Below are positions 26,428 to 34,921 of a DNA stretch of 64,000 bases, one piece after another. Numbering within the stretch: position 1 is the stretch's first letter; each line of letters opens with the position of its first letter. The notes beneath the pieces were generated by a model that worked only from the letters and a program-made list of their open reading frames with translations, had not been told where the DNA came from and ran no database searches. The translations under genes and the position numbers were made by a program. Origin of the DNA: Arcanobacterium_A bovis (GTDB taxonomy: Bacteria > Actinomycetota > Actinomycetes > Actinomycetales > Actinomycetaceae); NCBI RefSeq assembly GCF_042655305.1, contig NZ_JBHSLR010000009.1, one strand, 5' to 3'.

Positions 26428-27161
26428 CGCACTCCCATTCCTAGTGAACGCAATAATGCAGAATCGGCGCGCACCTGATACGTCTCCATCCATAAATCAG
26501 GAATGAGCAGATCTTGCGGTTTGCCAATTGCCCGAACTGTCCGATTAATCATGGCAAGGCGATCACAAATATCCACCGCTTGACTCAAATCATGAGTAGA
26601 CATCACAATCGACACTCCGCTACGAGCCAGCTCAACGAAAAGATCGGAGAGCGCATCTTGATTGGGATGATCCAAACCAGAAAACGGCTCATCGAGAAGT
26701 AGCATGATCGGATTGGTAGCCAGAGCTCGTGCAATGAGCACGCGTTGTTTTTGCCCGCCTGAGAGCTCAGCAATTGTGCGCGCACGCAGCTCATACAATC
26801 CAACTTTGCGCAGTGCAGCGTAAACGCCAGCCCAGTGCTCTTTGCGTGGTCGCCTAAACATCCCAAGTTCAGCAAGATACGACGTCATAACCATGCCTTC
26901 GATGGAAATTGGGTACGTCCAGTCAATATCTTGACGTTGCGGTACGTATCCAATTTTCGCCGCGGATTCCTCGCTGTGGATTTTTCCCGAATCAAGCGGA
27001 ATCAATCCCATAATTGAACGCATTAATGTGGTTTTACCAGCACCATTAGGGCCAATCAGCCCCAAAAGTTCTCCCGGATATACATCGAGATTAATGTCGC
27101 GGAGCACATGGCGTCCGCCTAGGCTCACATTGAGCCCGTCGATGTGTACTACTGGTTTCAC
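26424..27161 (-). CDS. Anchored-repeat-type ABC transporter ATPase
   Basis: 245 residues, a single ABC domain: Walker A GPNGAGKTT, Q-loop VPQRQDID, signature LSGGQKQR, Walker B IMLLLDEP, D-loop SGLDHP and switch His in STHDLSQA. It groups by eye with Zn/Mn-type ATPases (GYVPQRQDIDWTYPISIEGMV is typical). A C-terminal ~25 residues beyond the core (WMETYQVRADSALLRSLGMGVR) may be specific to this locus type. The start overlaps the stop of the 357-residue surface protein by 4 nt and the stop overlaps the permease start by 4 nt, so production is tightly coupled. Confidence 0.93.
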   Translation of the reverse strand: MKPVVHIDGLNVSLGGRHVLRDINLDVYPGELLGLIGPNGAGKTTLMRSIMGLIPLDSGKIHSEESAAKIGYVPQRQDIDWTYPISIEGMVMTSYLAELGMFRRPRKEHWAGVYAALRKVGLYELRARTIAELSGGQKQRVLIARALATNPIMLLLDEPFSGLDHPNQDALSDLFVELARSGVSIVMSTHDLSQAVDICDRLAMINRTVRAIGKPQDLLIPDLWMETYQVRADSALLRSLGMGVR

Positions 27162-28231
27162 TGAGTATCACCAGGAGTTTCTACCTCAGGCGCGCGATGC
27201 TTCGCCGGTTCCGAGTCCGACGCCGATGCTGCCTGTTCTGAGGTCACCCCCGACACCGGTTTCGAGTCCGGCGCTGACGCTGAGGCCGTCGTCGATACCG
27301 CCGCAGCAGCCTCGGCCTGGCGTTTCTTGGTAGCGCGGCGTCCCAAGAAGATTCCAAGAACCACCGCTACGGCAACCGCAAGCAATCCTAAACCGATAAG
27401 GAGCGGCAACGACGTGGACTTATCCACCGTGCTTGGTTCATCTACCTTCGCAGGTGCAGCAGGTTCGGTTTCCTTGTCCCACTTGGCACCTAGCGCTTGC
27501 TGCGCATTTGCTGCATCTCCCACGGCAAAGCGTAGAGTTTGTGTGTTTTCTACCGTGGTACCGTCTTTGAGCTGGGCTTGCGCTGTGATTCGCACGAGGT
27601 GAGTTCCTGGCTCAGTAAACACCCAGTTAGCGTGGGTGTGCGTATTGAGTTCAACGTGAATCGGCTGCGATTCTTCCGAGTCACCTTTCCACAGTTGTTG
27701 AGGGCCAGCAAAGTTTCCTGCCTGCAAAAACACATTGAAATGCCCTGGTCCTTGATGCCCACCAAAAATCAGCGAAACTCCGCCATTAACTTTCGATACC
27801 ACATTAGGGTCTTGGGTATTCCATCCGAGCCAAACAACATTTGCGATTTCCTGCTGTGGAACTACCCAGACTTCCTTGTCCGCCCGGATAAACGAGTATT
27901 CTTTTCCGGCGGGAACAGCGATCTTGCCCTTGTCACGAACACGGAAGACGACGTCGTCGATATGCCTCCAGGTAGCAGGCTTGGACACGTCGTCGCGCGC
28001 CATCAAAGTCCAGGTACCATCAATGAACTTTGGCCCCATATCAACGTGACCAGCGGAAATCTCTACGGGTGTTCCACGTGGTGCCACTTTCTCATTGGCG
28101 TCCACAACTTGGGTGAGTGCTGGATCAGCAGGTACCGGCTTGGGAGAATCCTCCGCCACGGCAGCTGTAGGAACAGTAAATAGTGCTGCGCACACGAGCG
28201 CCACCGGCGCCAATACTCGCGATAATCTCAT
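27158..28231 (-). CDS. Single-repeat membrane-anchored surface protein
   Basis: 357 residues. Signal peptide (about 1-26, ending AVA). One complete surface repeat (about 58-238): the N-half begins SAGHVDMGPKF, the middle has VWVVPQQEIANVVWLGWNT and QGPGHFNVFLQAGNFAGP, and the C-half has NTHTHANWVFTEPGTH with His198 and His200. A linker and a transmembrane helix (about 275-297) follow, then RRATKKRQ and a ~50-residue Ser/Ala/Pro-rich tail predicted cytoplasmic. It is the simplest repeat protein in the operon and so the best reference for the repeat's normal order. Four-nt overlaps on both sides. H-x-H suggests metal or haem contact (inference). Confidence 0.84.
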   Translation of the reverse strand: MRLSRVLAPVALVCAALFTVPTAAVAEDSPKPVPADPALTQVVDANEKVAPRGTPVEISAGHVDMGPKFIDGTWTLMARDDVSKPATWRHIDDVVFRVRDKGKIAVPAGKEYSFIRADKEVWVVPQQEIANVVWLGWNTQDPNVVSKVNGGVSLIFGGHQGPGHFNVFLQAGNFAGPQQLWKGDSEESQPIHVELNTHTHANWVFTEPGTHLVRITAQAQLKDGTTVENTQTLRFAVGDAANAQQALGAKWDKETEPAAPAKVDEPSTVDKSTSLPLLIGLGLLAVAVAVVLGIFLGRRATKKRQAEAAAAVSTTASASAPDSKPVSGVTSEQAASASDSEPAKHRAPEVETPGDTQ

Positions 28232-29787
28232 TTTTGTTCATCTTTCTTTGAGTGCCATGCACGATCCCAGGCCGGAAGCGACTCCGGATCCAGACAGGAT
28301 TTAAGGGATTTTGCATTAAATTCCATAAGACCAATGTACGAATCGACACCTTCGACGAAGGTATCCGATTGCACTTCGCACAGCTGAACTTTCGCCTGAT
28401 GAGCAAGATTGATGAGTTCAGCTGCATGTGTTCGATTTGCCGGCTCAATAAATACCGCGCGAGCTTTGGTATCGCGCAGAGTACGAGTGAGGTTGGCAAG
28501 AGTTTGCACCGACGGCTCCAAGCTGGGGTTCGGCGCAATAAATCCTGCAACGTCGAGACCATAAGCCTTGGCGAGGTAGCCGAAGCTGTCATGCGCAGTC
28601 ACGAGTTTGCGCTGTGGTTTAGGGATTGATCCCAGCACCGACCGCATCCACTCATCGAGGTTACGCAGGTTGTCTATGTATTGCGCAGCTGCTTTCTGGT
28701 ATTCACCAGCGTGCTGCGGATCAACTGAGGAGAGTTGATCGCGAATGACTTCCACATAGGCGATCGCGTTCTTAACGTCGTGCCATAAGTGCGGATCGAT
28801 TTCGCCGTGCACGTGTCTGCCGAGCACTGCCTGGGCGAGTACCCAGGCTTCGTTTCCAGGAGCACCCAAGAATTTCCATTCGTTGGAGGGCACAGTCGTG
28901 GCGACGGCGTGTGGTACAGCTACCACCACATTCTTTGAGTCGTAGGTGGCTGCCGATCCGGTTTCGCCCGTGCCGTCAAGAGTTATTCCGCCAGCTAGAT
29001 GAGCCGTAATATCCACATGTCCAGAATCGAGGATCGTCGGTGCCACGCCGTGCGGGTCTTGACCAACCATGAAGGTAATGGTGGTGGTGCCCAGTGCTTT
29101 GCTTGTACCGTCGTGGATTAGCTCGGCTTTTATAGTTAATTCATATTTGCCGGGCTTTGAGAAACCCCACGACATGTGTGTATGCGCATTCGTTGGGAGG
29201 GAAACGACATCTTTCTCGTCAATGCCGTCATAGCTCGCCATCCACGGGGTAGGGTTGCCAAAGGTACCTGTCGTAAATGCCGAAAGTTCCCCTGGGCCCG
29301 AGACTTTCACAGCGCTCATACGCACTTGATCCGTGCTCGAGCCTTGTCCGTCTACTCGAAATCCGAGCCAGATTGTTGCGAGCGAAGCATCTTCAACGAG
29401 CCGAATGTGCCGCGCCCCGTATGGTACAGCTGCCTGCCCCAACGCAACGTGGGGAGCGCCGTCGGGCAGATTCGCATCGATCGTTTTGATCAGCGAGGCT
29501 TCTTCGAACATGAGCTGATTCGAAAATGCGATCCGTGCATGGGTCACGTCGCGCAAGGTAGCGAGCGAAGGCTCATATGTATGCGGATCTGCACCCATTG
29601 GAACGAGACTCACTACATTCGCTTTTGGCGCAACATTGCGCACCAAATCGGCGATGATGGGAGTGCTCGCTACAACAGTGAGTGTATTTTCCGTACGTTG
29701 GGTAGGCGTGGCAGCAGCGGAGGAACACGCACCTACCGCTGCTACCAGACCGAGCGCCGCGAGGCGCTTCCAGTTCTTCTGCGTCAC
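28228..29787 (-). CDS. Substrate-binding lipoprotein with an inserted surface repeat
   Basis: 519 residues. Lipobox AVGAC with Cys21. The flanks are a ZnuA/MntC-type binding protein: N-lobe about 35-125 (VASTPIIADLVRNVAP, GADPHTYEPS with His69) and C-lobe about 325-515 (HGEIDPHLWHDVKN with His333, TAHDSFGYLAKAYG with His399, FIEPANRTH with Glu448). Between them, about 135-325, is a surface repeat. Its C-half comes first (WLGFRVDG...GPGELSAFTTGTFG, AHTHMSWGFSKPG with His202/His204, FMVGQ) and its N-half second (LDSGHVDITAHLAGG...NEAWVLAQAVLG). Relative to the neighbouring gene the repeat is circularly permuted. Start ATG 29787 overlaps the preceding stop by 4 nt. Probable ligand: Zn2+ or Mn2+. 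Confidence 0.88.
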   Translation of the reverse strand: MTQKNWKRLAALGLVAAVGACSSAAATPTQRTENTLTVVASTPIIADLVRNVAPKANVVSLVPMGADPHTYEPSLATLRDVTHARIAFSNQLMFEEASLIKTIDANLPDGAPHVALGQAAVPYGARHIRLVEDASLATIWLGFRVDGQGSSTDQVRMSAVKVSGPGELSAFTTGTFGNPTPWMASYDGIDEKDVVSLPTNAHTHMSWGFSKPGKYELTIKAELIHDGTSKALGTTTITFMVGQDPHGVAPTILDSGHVDITAHLAGGITLDGTGETGSAATYDSKNVVVAVPHAVATTVPSNEWKFLGAPGNEAWVLAQAVLGRHVHGEIDPHLWHDVKNAIAYVEVIRDQLSSVDPQHAGEYQKAAAQYIDNLRNLDEWMRSVLGSIPKPQRKLVTAHDSFGYLAKAYGLDVAGFIAPNPSLEPSVQTLANLTRTLRDTKARAVFIEPANRTHAAELINLAHQAKVQLCEVQSDTFVEGVDSYIGLMEFNAKSLKSCLDPESLPAWDRAWHSKKDEQK

Positions 29788-31616
29788 TTCGCGTCCGTTC
29801 GCGATGAAGACGATGAAGGCGGCGTCGCTGGTGCCGACGACGTGTGTGCCAACGTTGCACCCACAGCATTTCTACGACGGCGGTAAATCACCAGCGCGAC
29901 ACCGGCGAAGAGCACAATAGCGCAGGTTATTGCCGTTGTTACTAATGTTGAACCTGTTTTCGAGAGATTGCCTGGCATTGCCGAAGCAGCAACGTTTTTG
30001 CCCTCAGCGAGAAGAGCTGCAATTTGCTCTGGCGAGAGCTGGCAGTCTGCACCGGAGGCAGTTTTTCCAACATATTCAATGCGGTAGTACTGGCCACCCT
30101 CTTGTACAACGCCGCTAGGCATCTCGCTTGAGCTGGACGAACCACCGAACCAGTAGCGCCCTACAATCTTGCCGAAATTGCCCGATTCGAATACAGCAAG
30201 CGAACCCGGACCTGAAACGGAGTTGAGCGTCCAGGTGACGTTCCCGGAGGTGTTTTGGAGTAAAGATGGGTGCATCGTATTGGCTCCCACCCATGGTACA
30301 CCGTTTACCTGTGAAGATGATATGAGCCAAATTGGGCTACCCGCAGCGGCAACGAATTCGATTCCGGCAGGTGCATTAGTTTTGGCCGCATTCGATACGC
30401 CAAATACCAGGGAACTCGGCGAAACCCAGTTTGCGGGTTGAGTGCGGTCATCCTTCACACTCATGGCGATAGAGCCACCATTGGCGGTGGTGCCCACATC
30501 AAAGTGTCCGGAGTTCGCATTTCCAGAGCCCCCCACGTTGAATGTGAGAGTGCCCGAGGTAGTGAGTGATTGGCCTGATTTTGAGGTGGTGGACTGGGTA
30601 ATTGACACTTTGTAGGTACCAGGAGCAGTGAATACCCAGTTAGGGTGAACGTGAGTATTCGCTGGAATGGTGTAGCTTCCGCCCGTGCGGGTACCCCCTG
30701 CACCTGGGGCATCAATTGGAGTCTTGACCTCGGTTGGGATGCACTGTTCGGCTTGTGGCGCGGCAGCTGCGGGCGCGTTGCTGGGCGCGGCACTAGCTGG
30801 TGCAGCTGAAAGGCTGCTCGGAGTAGCAGTGCTCGTTGGTTGAGTAGGTGGCACAAAATTGCCGGCTTTCGCATCAGCAATGGCTTTGTCGCCAACCACC
30901 CAGTGATAGGTAGCAGGAGCTGCGATAACAACTGCACCGTCTTGGTAGGTGACGTGCGCGCGCACGGTGAGATCGTAGGCTCCCGGCTGTGTGAATAGCC
31001 AGTTCACATGCTGGTGAGTGGGGGTTTGATGGGTGAGCTTCACGCCGTCGGAAATTTGGAAAGCCCCTCCCGAAAGCACCGACTCAATCGCACCAAATGA
31101 TCCCTGTTGCCACATATAGACGCTACCTGGCCCTTTAGCCGAGACGAACTCGAATTCAATTTTCGCCGGATCAATCTGTGCCACTTTGAGACTGTCGAAG
31201 CCCGGCCAAAGCATGCGTTGGTCTTCAACTTGAGGGAGTGTATATCCAGCTACTGCGATTTGTGGGATCTGCTTCGTCTGCTCGCTGTATGACGCATCAA
31301 CTACCCCGAAAATCACTTCGGCTGGATTGTGGTAGGTGGGCGTTCCTGGAGTCGTGATGTCTTCTTTCGACACCATCGACAACGTTCCCCCGTTGGGAAC
31401 TACAGTGATGGCATCTGTGTGTCCGGTTGTGAAAACTGTGTATTGCGTGGCTGCATGGGCAGGGAGCGTTGAAAGCGATGAGAAAATAAGTGCAAGTGCG
31501 GCACATACGACGGCGACGACGTTACTGTTGCGTCCAAAACTGACATGGCTGTTACTGCCGAAATCGACACACGTTGCTGTGGCGCGTGACGCGCGATGAG
31601 GAGCGAGATTTGACAT
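29784..31616 (-). CDS. Surface-repeat protein with LSKTG-like sorting tail (first gene of operon)
   Basis: 610 residues. A 30-residue N-region precedes the signal hydrophobic core (about 33-56, ending AHA). The first repeat is complete (about 62-242; PTHQHVNWLFTQPG with His201/His203). A Pro/Ala/Thr linker (245-288) follows. Then a C-half (about 292-362, NTHVHPNWVFTAPG) stands before an N-half (about 367-490, SGHFDVGTTANGGSIAMS to ESGNFG), the same permuted order as in the binding lipoprotein. Cys292 and Cys525 bracket it and could form a disulfide. The end has LSKTGS, a transmembrane helix (about 557-578), RRRR and a 30-residue tail. LSKTG is a possible degenerate sortase motif, but membrane anchoring alone is equally possible. 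Confidence 0.84.
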   Translation of the reverse strand: MSNLAPHRASRATATCVDFGSNSHVSFGRNSNVVAVVCAALALIFSSLSTLPAHAATQYTVFTTGHTDAITVVPNGGTLSMVSKEDITTPGTPTYHNPAEVIFGVVDASYSEQTKQIPQIAVAGYTLPQVEDQRMLWPGFDSLKVAQIDPAKIEFEFVSAKGPGSVYMWQQGSFGAIESVLSGGAFQISDGVKLTHQTPTHQHVNWLFTQPGAYDLTVRAHVTYQDGAVVIAAPATYHWVVGDKAIADAKAGNFVPPTQPTSTATPSSLSAAPASAAPSNAPAAAAPQAEQCIPTEVKTPIDAPGAGGTRTGGSYTIPANTHVHPNWVFTAPGTYKVSITQSTTSKSGQSLTTSGTLTFNVGGSGNANSGHFDVGTTANGGSIAMSVKDDRTQPANWVSPSSLVFGVSNAAKTNAPAGIEFVAAAGSPIWLISSSQVNGVPWVGANTMHPSLLQNTSGNVTWTLNSVSGPGSLAVFESGNFGKIVGRYWFGGSSSSSEMPSGVVQEGGQYYRIEYVGKTASGADCQLSPEQIAALLAEGKNVAASAMPGNLSKTGSTLVTTAITCAIVLFAGVALVIYRRRRNAVGATLAHTSSAPATPPSSSSSRTDAK

Positions 31617-31740
31617 GAGTTACCCTATTCTAGATTGAGAGCTATTCCTAATAGTATTTAGAAGTAGTTAGAAAGTGAAACTCTTTATCGCCGTTGAGGT
31701 AAATTACACAATTCAACTATCGCAATAGTGATGAACAACA

Positions 31741-31792
31741 GGGAGGGCGTGTGCTCGTGCGACAATTGTTGCGCACGAGCACACGCCCTCCC
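31741..31792. terminator. Perfect 21-bp hairpin
   Basis: Arms 31741-31761 and 31772-31792 (GGGAGGGCGTGTGCTCGTGCG) with a 10-nt loop. It is 23 bp beyond the stop of the MFS gene on the minus strand and upstream of the anchored-repeat operon. No T-run. Confidence 0.65.
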
Positions 31793-31815
31793 CACCAAAC
31801 AGGCAGAACCTAGCT

Positions 31816-33288
31816 TCACTGCCGCGAATCAGGCATCGTACCGGAGTCGGCCGAAACAGAACCAGCAGCGTGAGGTGCCATATCGGCGTCGGCAAAGCCT
31901 TCCGACTCATCCACTTCAGCAGCGGTGACCGTGAGCAGATCGTTGGCACCGGCGTCCTCCAACTTGCCCTTCTTTTCGAGACGCTTGTTGATGATCGCGA
32001 GCGCAATTGCACAGGCTGCACCAATCAAAGCCACCGTGATGGTGATGAGAAGAACCTTCTGGTAACCCACGTAAGGGTTGTCCTTGTTGGCCTCCACGAT
32101 ACCGGCGGTCATTGGGTGTGCCCAGAACACCGAGGCATAAGCGAGGAAGGAGCCAACTGACATCGCCGAACCGCTAATATGCTCTGGCAGGTGCAACTCG
32201 GCGATAGGAGCCAAGATAACGGCCTTGCCCATGAATACGCCCACTGCCATCACCATGAGCAGTACCATTGCGAGCCACATGAGGTTCGAACCAGCCGGGA
32301 GCAAGTACACGCAGAACGCACCAGCTGTGGTGATCGAGAGCGCGAAGCCGAGCATCACCGTGGAGGACTTAAACACATAGTCAGCGATGAAACCAGACAC
32401 AAGACCAGCAAAAACGCCCACAAGACCAGTATTGAAAATACCGAACATGCCAGCTACCGAATCCGAAGCATGGAAAACCAACTTGATATACGGCGCCGAC
32501 AAGTAAATGAGGTTCACGTAGGTCCAGTAAATGCACATAGCAGCCAAACCTGCGAGCCATACGCGCGGCTTGAGCAGCACATTCACCAATCCGGCAAGCG
32601 CTGCTGCGTTCTTGCCAGCCTTCTTGTCGCCAATTTGCACACTCTCGGCAACCGCGTTCTTCGGCACAAAACGGAGCAGCGCAAAGATGATTGGAATGAG
32701 AAGAAGCGCGTAACCAACGGCGAAAATCTTGAGCACGCCGGCTGCCTGATCTGGGAAAAGACCAATAGCACCGATCACGATCAGGTTCATCACAACTTCG
32801 AGTCCACGGCGAACCGTTTCGAGCAGACCCATTGCAAGACCGCGGCCCTTAGTATCCTCATCTTTGGCCACAAAAACAACACCGTTAACCACCGCGGGCC
32901 AGCCAATTGCATCCCAAATACCCCAGCTTGCAGCTATAACCACCATCACATTGAACGGCAAATTCGGAATCAAGAACAAGATCAAAAAGGTAGCGAGTCG
33001 CCAGCCTGCGAATGCGATCAGGATGGAACGGATCGTGAAACGGTTATTTACCCAGCCTGCAGGCACGTAGAAGAACATTGCAATGCCAATCCAGCCCATG
33101 AGGATACCGAATTGGTCCATTCCGATTCCCAGCGACTGCGTGAGCGGGAGCATCAACGCGCCTTTGAATGCCTCAAAGGACACATAAACTAATTGACCGG
33201 TGAGAACCACCGTGAGAAATGCTCCGATTTTTCCGCGCTTGAGGAAGTGCGGAATACGCGACGTCGAAGCAGCGATTGTTTCATTCAT
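31816..33288 (-). CDS. MFS transporter
   Basis: 490 residues with about twelve transmembrane helices. The overall pattern is that of the major facilitator superfamily (GWIGIAMFFYVPAGWVNNRF in the first half, a central cytoplasmic stretch KNAVAESVQIGDKKAGKNAA, and a hydrophilic C-terminal tail of ~45 residues). No motif I recognise fixes the substrate. A glycerophosphodiesterase gene lies upstream on the same strand, 289 bp away, so glycerophosphodiesters or a product of their cleavage are possible substrates (inference from position). The ribosome site is weak (GAAAG at ten bases). Confidence 0.85.
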   Translation of the reverse strand: MNETIAASTSRIPHFLKRGKIGAFLTVVLTGQLVYVSFEAFKGALMLPLTQSLGIGMDQFGILMGWIGIAMFFYVPAGWVNNRFTIRSILIAFAGWRLATFLILFLIPNLPFNVMVVIAASWGIWDAIGWPAVVNGVVFVAKDEDTKGRGLAMGLLETVRRGLEVVMNLIVIGAIGLFPDQAAGVLKIFAVGYALLLIPIIFALLRFVPKNAVAESVQIGDKKAGKNAAALAGLVNVLLKPRVWLAGLAAMCIYWTYVNLIYLSAPYIKLVFHASDSVAGMFGIFNTGLVGVFAGLVSGFIADYVFKSSTVMLGFALSITTAGAFCVYLLPAGSNLMWLAMVLLMVMAVGVFMGKAVILAPIAELHLPEHISGSAMSVGSFLAYASVFWAHPMTAGIVEANKDNPYVGYQKVLLITITVALIGAACAIALAIINKRLEKKGKLEDAGANDLLTVTAAEVDESEGFADADMAPHAAGSVSADSGTMPDSRQ

Positions 33289-33453
33289 GTTGCGTTACTT
33301 TCAGTTATAGGCGCAACGCGGCCAGGAGCCGCATTGCCATGACAGCTCCCGTGCAGGCAGGCAAATCGTCACCCACAGATGCACAAGGTGGCCCCGCAAG
33401 CATCGCGACATCCCCGCCGGTAAATCGGTTGCCCGCTGTACCGACGGCGTCTC

Positions 33454-33490
33454 GCGCTACCTGCGGTTTCCCGCGTCACCTGCGTTACCC
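33454..33490. repeat. Four degenerate 9-10-bp tandem repeats
   Basis: Units GCGCTACCT, GCGGTTTCCC, GCGTCACCT and GCGTTACCC lie head to tail at 33454-33490, in the GC-rich 289-bp spacer between the glycerophosphodiesterase and MFS genes. No gene is supported in the spacer on either strand. Function unknown. Confidence 0.5.
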
Positions 33491-33577
33491 GCACAGGAAT
33501 AATCGACACAGCGCGTTTTGGGCGCACTGTGCCACGCCGGCATCGGCGCCGGCGAATCCTCGCTATGGCGGGATGGG

Positions 33578-34333
33578 TTATGCCATAAATTCGTGGGCAA
33601 TATCCGTAAATACGCCCGTAACACCCCAGTTGAAGAGCTCATTTGCACGAGCCTTACTATTGACAGTCCACACGTTAACGCCGAAGCCGGCATCACGGAA
33701 GGCTGCCACACGCTCTGGCGTAAGGCTGGCATCTTCAGGGTGAATATAGGTGGCGCCGACGAGTTCGAGGAGTGAACGCCAGTCGGGCCAGAGGTTTTCT
33801 TTCACGAAGAGTGCTCCGATTGCAAGATCGGGGCGTGCTTCGTGGACATGGTGGAGAAGGAGATGGTTGAAGCTGGAGATGATAATTTCACGCTCTGGAT
33901 CAAGACGATCGAGCTCAGCGAGGGTATTTTCAATGAGCTTGAGGGAGGCATCTTTACCGCGCTCATTGGACTTCAGTTCAATATTGGCGTTCAGGCCAGT
34001 TTCGTTCATCAGATCGACAAGCTGACGCAAGGTGGGAAGAGGCTCGCCTGCGTATTGCTTGGAAAACCAGGCCCCGGCGTCGATCGAAGGAAGATCAGCC
34101 TCGGTGAGGTCATAGAAATAGCCGGAACGGTTCGTGGTGCGGTCGAGGAGAGTGTCATGGATTACCACGGGTGTGCCGTCACCGAGGATATCCACATCAG
34201 TTTCAATCCACGAAAGTCCATGCTCGGCAGCGAGCTTGAAAGCAGAAAGCGTGTTTTCAGGAGCGAGGGTGTTGAGCCCACGATGTGCGATCACTTCGCG
34301 TTCTAGCATTGTATGCGCCATAGTTCCTACCAT
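33578..34333 (-). CDS. Glycerophosphodiester phosphodiesterase
   Basis: 251 residues, GDPD TIM-barrel family; hydrolyses glycerophosphodiesters to glycerol-3-phosphate and an alcohol. Key residues are seen in IAHRGLNTLAPENTLSAF (His-Arg-Gly and Glu) and ETDVDILGDGTPVVIHDTLLDRTT (Glu, Asp, His). Later barrel blocks NIELKS and VNVWTVNSKARANELFNWGVTGVFTDIAHEF fit. There is no signal peptide, so it should be cytoplasmic and act on imported or internal substrates. Start at ATG 34333; ATG 34321 (MAHTML) with AGGA three bases before is the alternative. Same strand as the MFS gene. Confidence 0.93.
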   Translation of the reverse strand: MVGTMAHTMLEREVIAHRGLNTLAPENTLSAFKLAAEHGLSWIETDVDILGDGTPVVIHDTLLDRTTNRSGYFYDLTEADLPSIDAGAWFSKQYAGEPLPTLRQLVDLMNETGLNANIELKSNERGKDASLKLIENTLAELDRLDPEREIIISSFNHLLLHHVHEARPDLAIGALFVKENLWPDWRSLLELVGATYIHPEDASLTPERVAAFRDAGFGVNVWTVNSKARANELFNWGVTGVFTDIAHEFMA

Positions 34334-34679
34334 CGTCTTCGACCTATTGCTAATAATAATTGTGTCGCCGCACGAAACTTTCGACAGTCCCTTACAGCCA
34401 TTTTGCTAAGTAGCCTGCTGAATTAAGATACACCCTGTAGGTAAACGGGAATTGTATTTTTGCTACAGTGGGAAAGTTTCCAATGCTAACAATAGGTAAA
34501 TGAACGTTGTTTCACGAAGCATGGGTAGGCCACTTCGGATTCTTGGGGCGCTTTTCGCAACATCTCGATATATGTACAGAAGTTGCGCGTATCGCACACG
34601 ATTTCCGCAGTATAAGCCACATATGAGCCGCATAGCTCCCACGTGTTCCACACGCAACAGCACATCTAGGCAGCAAAAG
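34334..34679. other. Intergenic region without a gene
   Basis: 346 bp between the glycerophosphodiesterase start and tRNA-Thr. It presumably holds the promoter of the minus-strand GDPD gene and the 3' trailer of the tRNA. Short open frames cross it, but none has a ribosome site or family resemblance. Confidence 0.5.
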
Positions 34680-34752
34680 AGCCCCCTGTCGGACTCGAAC
34701 CGACGACATCCGCTTTACAAGAGCGGTGCTCTACCAACTGAGCTAAGGAGGC
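34680..34752 (-). tRNA. tRNA-Thr (anticodon UGU)
   Basis: 73-nt cloverleaf on the minus strand. Acceptor GCCTCCT pairs with AGGGGGC with one G-U pair. The D-arm contains AGCTCAGTTGGTAGAGC. The anticodon stem CCGCT/AGCGG closes loop CTTGTAA (anticodon TGT). The T-arm is GTCGGTTCGAGTCCGAC. The 3' CCA is not encoded. Confidence 0.96.
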
Positions 34753-34816
34753 TTTGCTGGTGGTTTGGCGAACCATTGACTCACAAAAATACCAGCGTTT
34801 CAATATTGCCAGAAAG

Positions 34817-34853
34817 ATGGGCGGGACGCCAATTTGATTGGCGTCCCGCCCAT
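34817..34853 (-). terminator. Perfect 17-bp hairpin after the DsbA-like gene
   Basis: Arms 34817-34833 and 34837-34853 (ATGGGCGGGACGCCAAT) around a 3-nt loop, 68 bp beyond the stop of the DsbA-like gene. It is followed on the minus strand by CTTTC, so only a weak T-run. Confidence 0.65.
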
Positions 34854-34921
34854 CCCGAGCAGAATTATTTAGGTCACATAGACTGTACTATTTAGTACGC
34901 TCAGCCATTTGACCAGCTCAG

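Noticed and set aside
31642..31654. Metal-regulator operator (CTATT-CCT-AATAG) before the anchored-repeat operon
   Set aside because: Five-bp arms only, no match to Zur, MntR or DtxR consensus sites; too weak to list as a feature.
32179..33192. 337-codon plus-strand open frame opposite the MFS gene
   Set aside because: Long but antisense to a clear twelve-helix transporter; its translation is His/Glu/Asn-rich with no domain.
33276..33743. 155-codon plus-strand open frame over the MFS-GDPD spacer
   Set aside because: It overlaps the C-terminal part of the glycerophosphodiesterase in antisense and has a low-complexity, non-family translation; GC-rich DNA is enough to explain it.
34500..34895. 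131-codon plus-strand open frame
   Set aside because: It crosses tRNA-Thr and a long hairpin, and has no family resemblance or convincing ribosome site.
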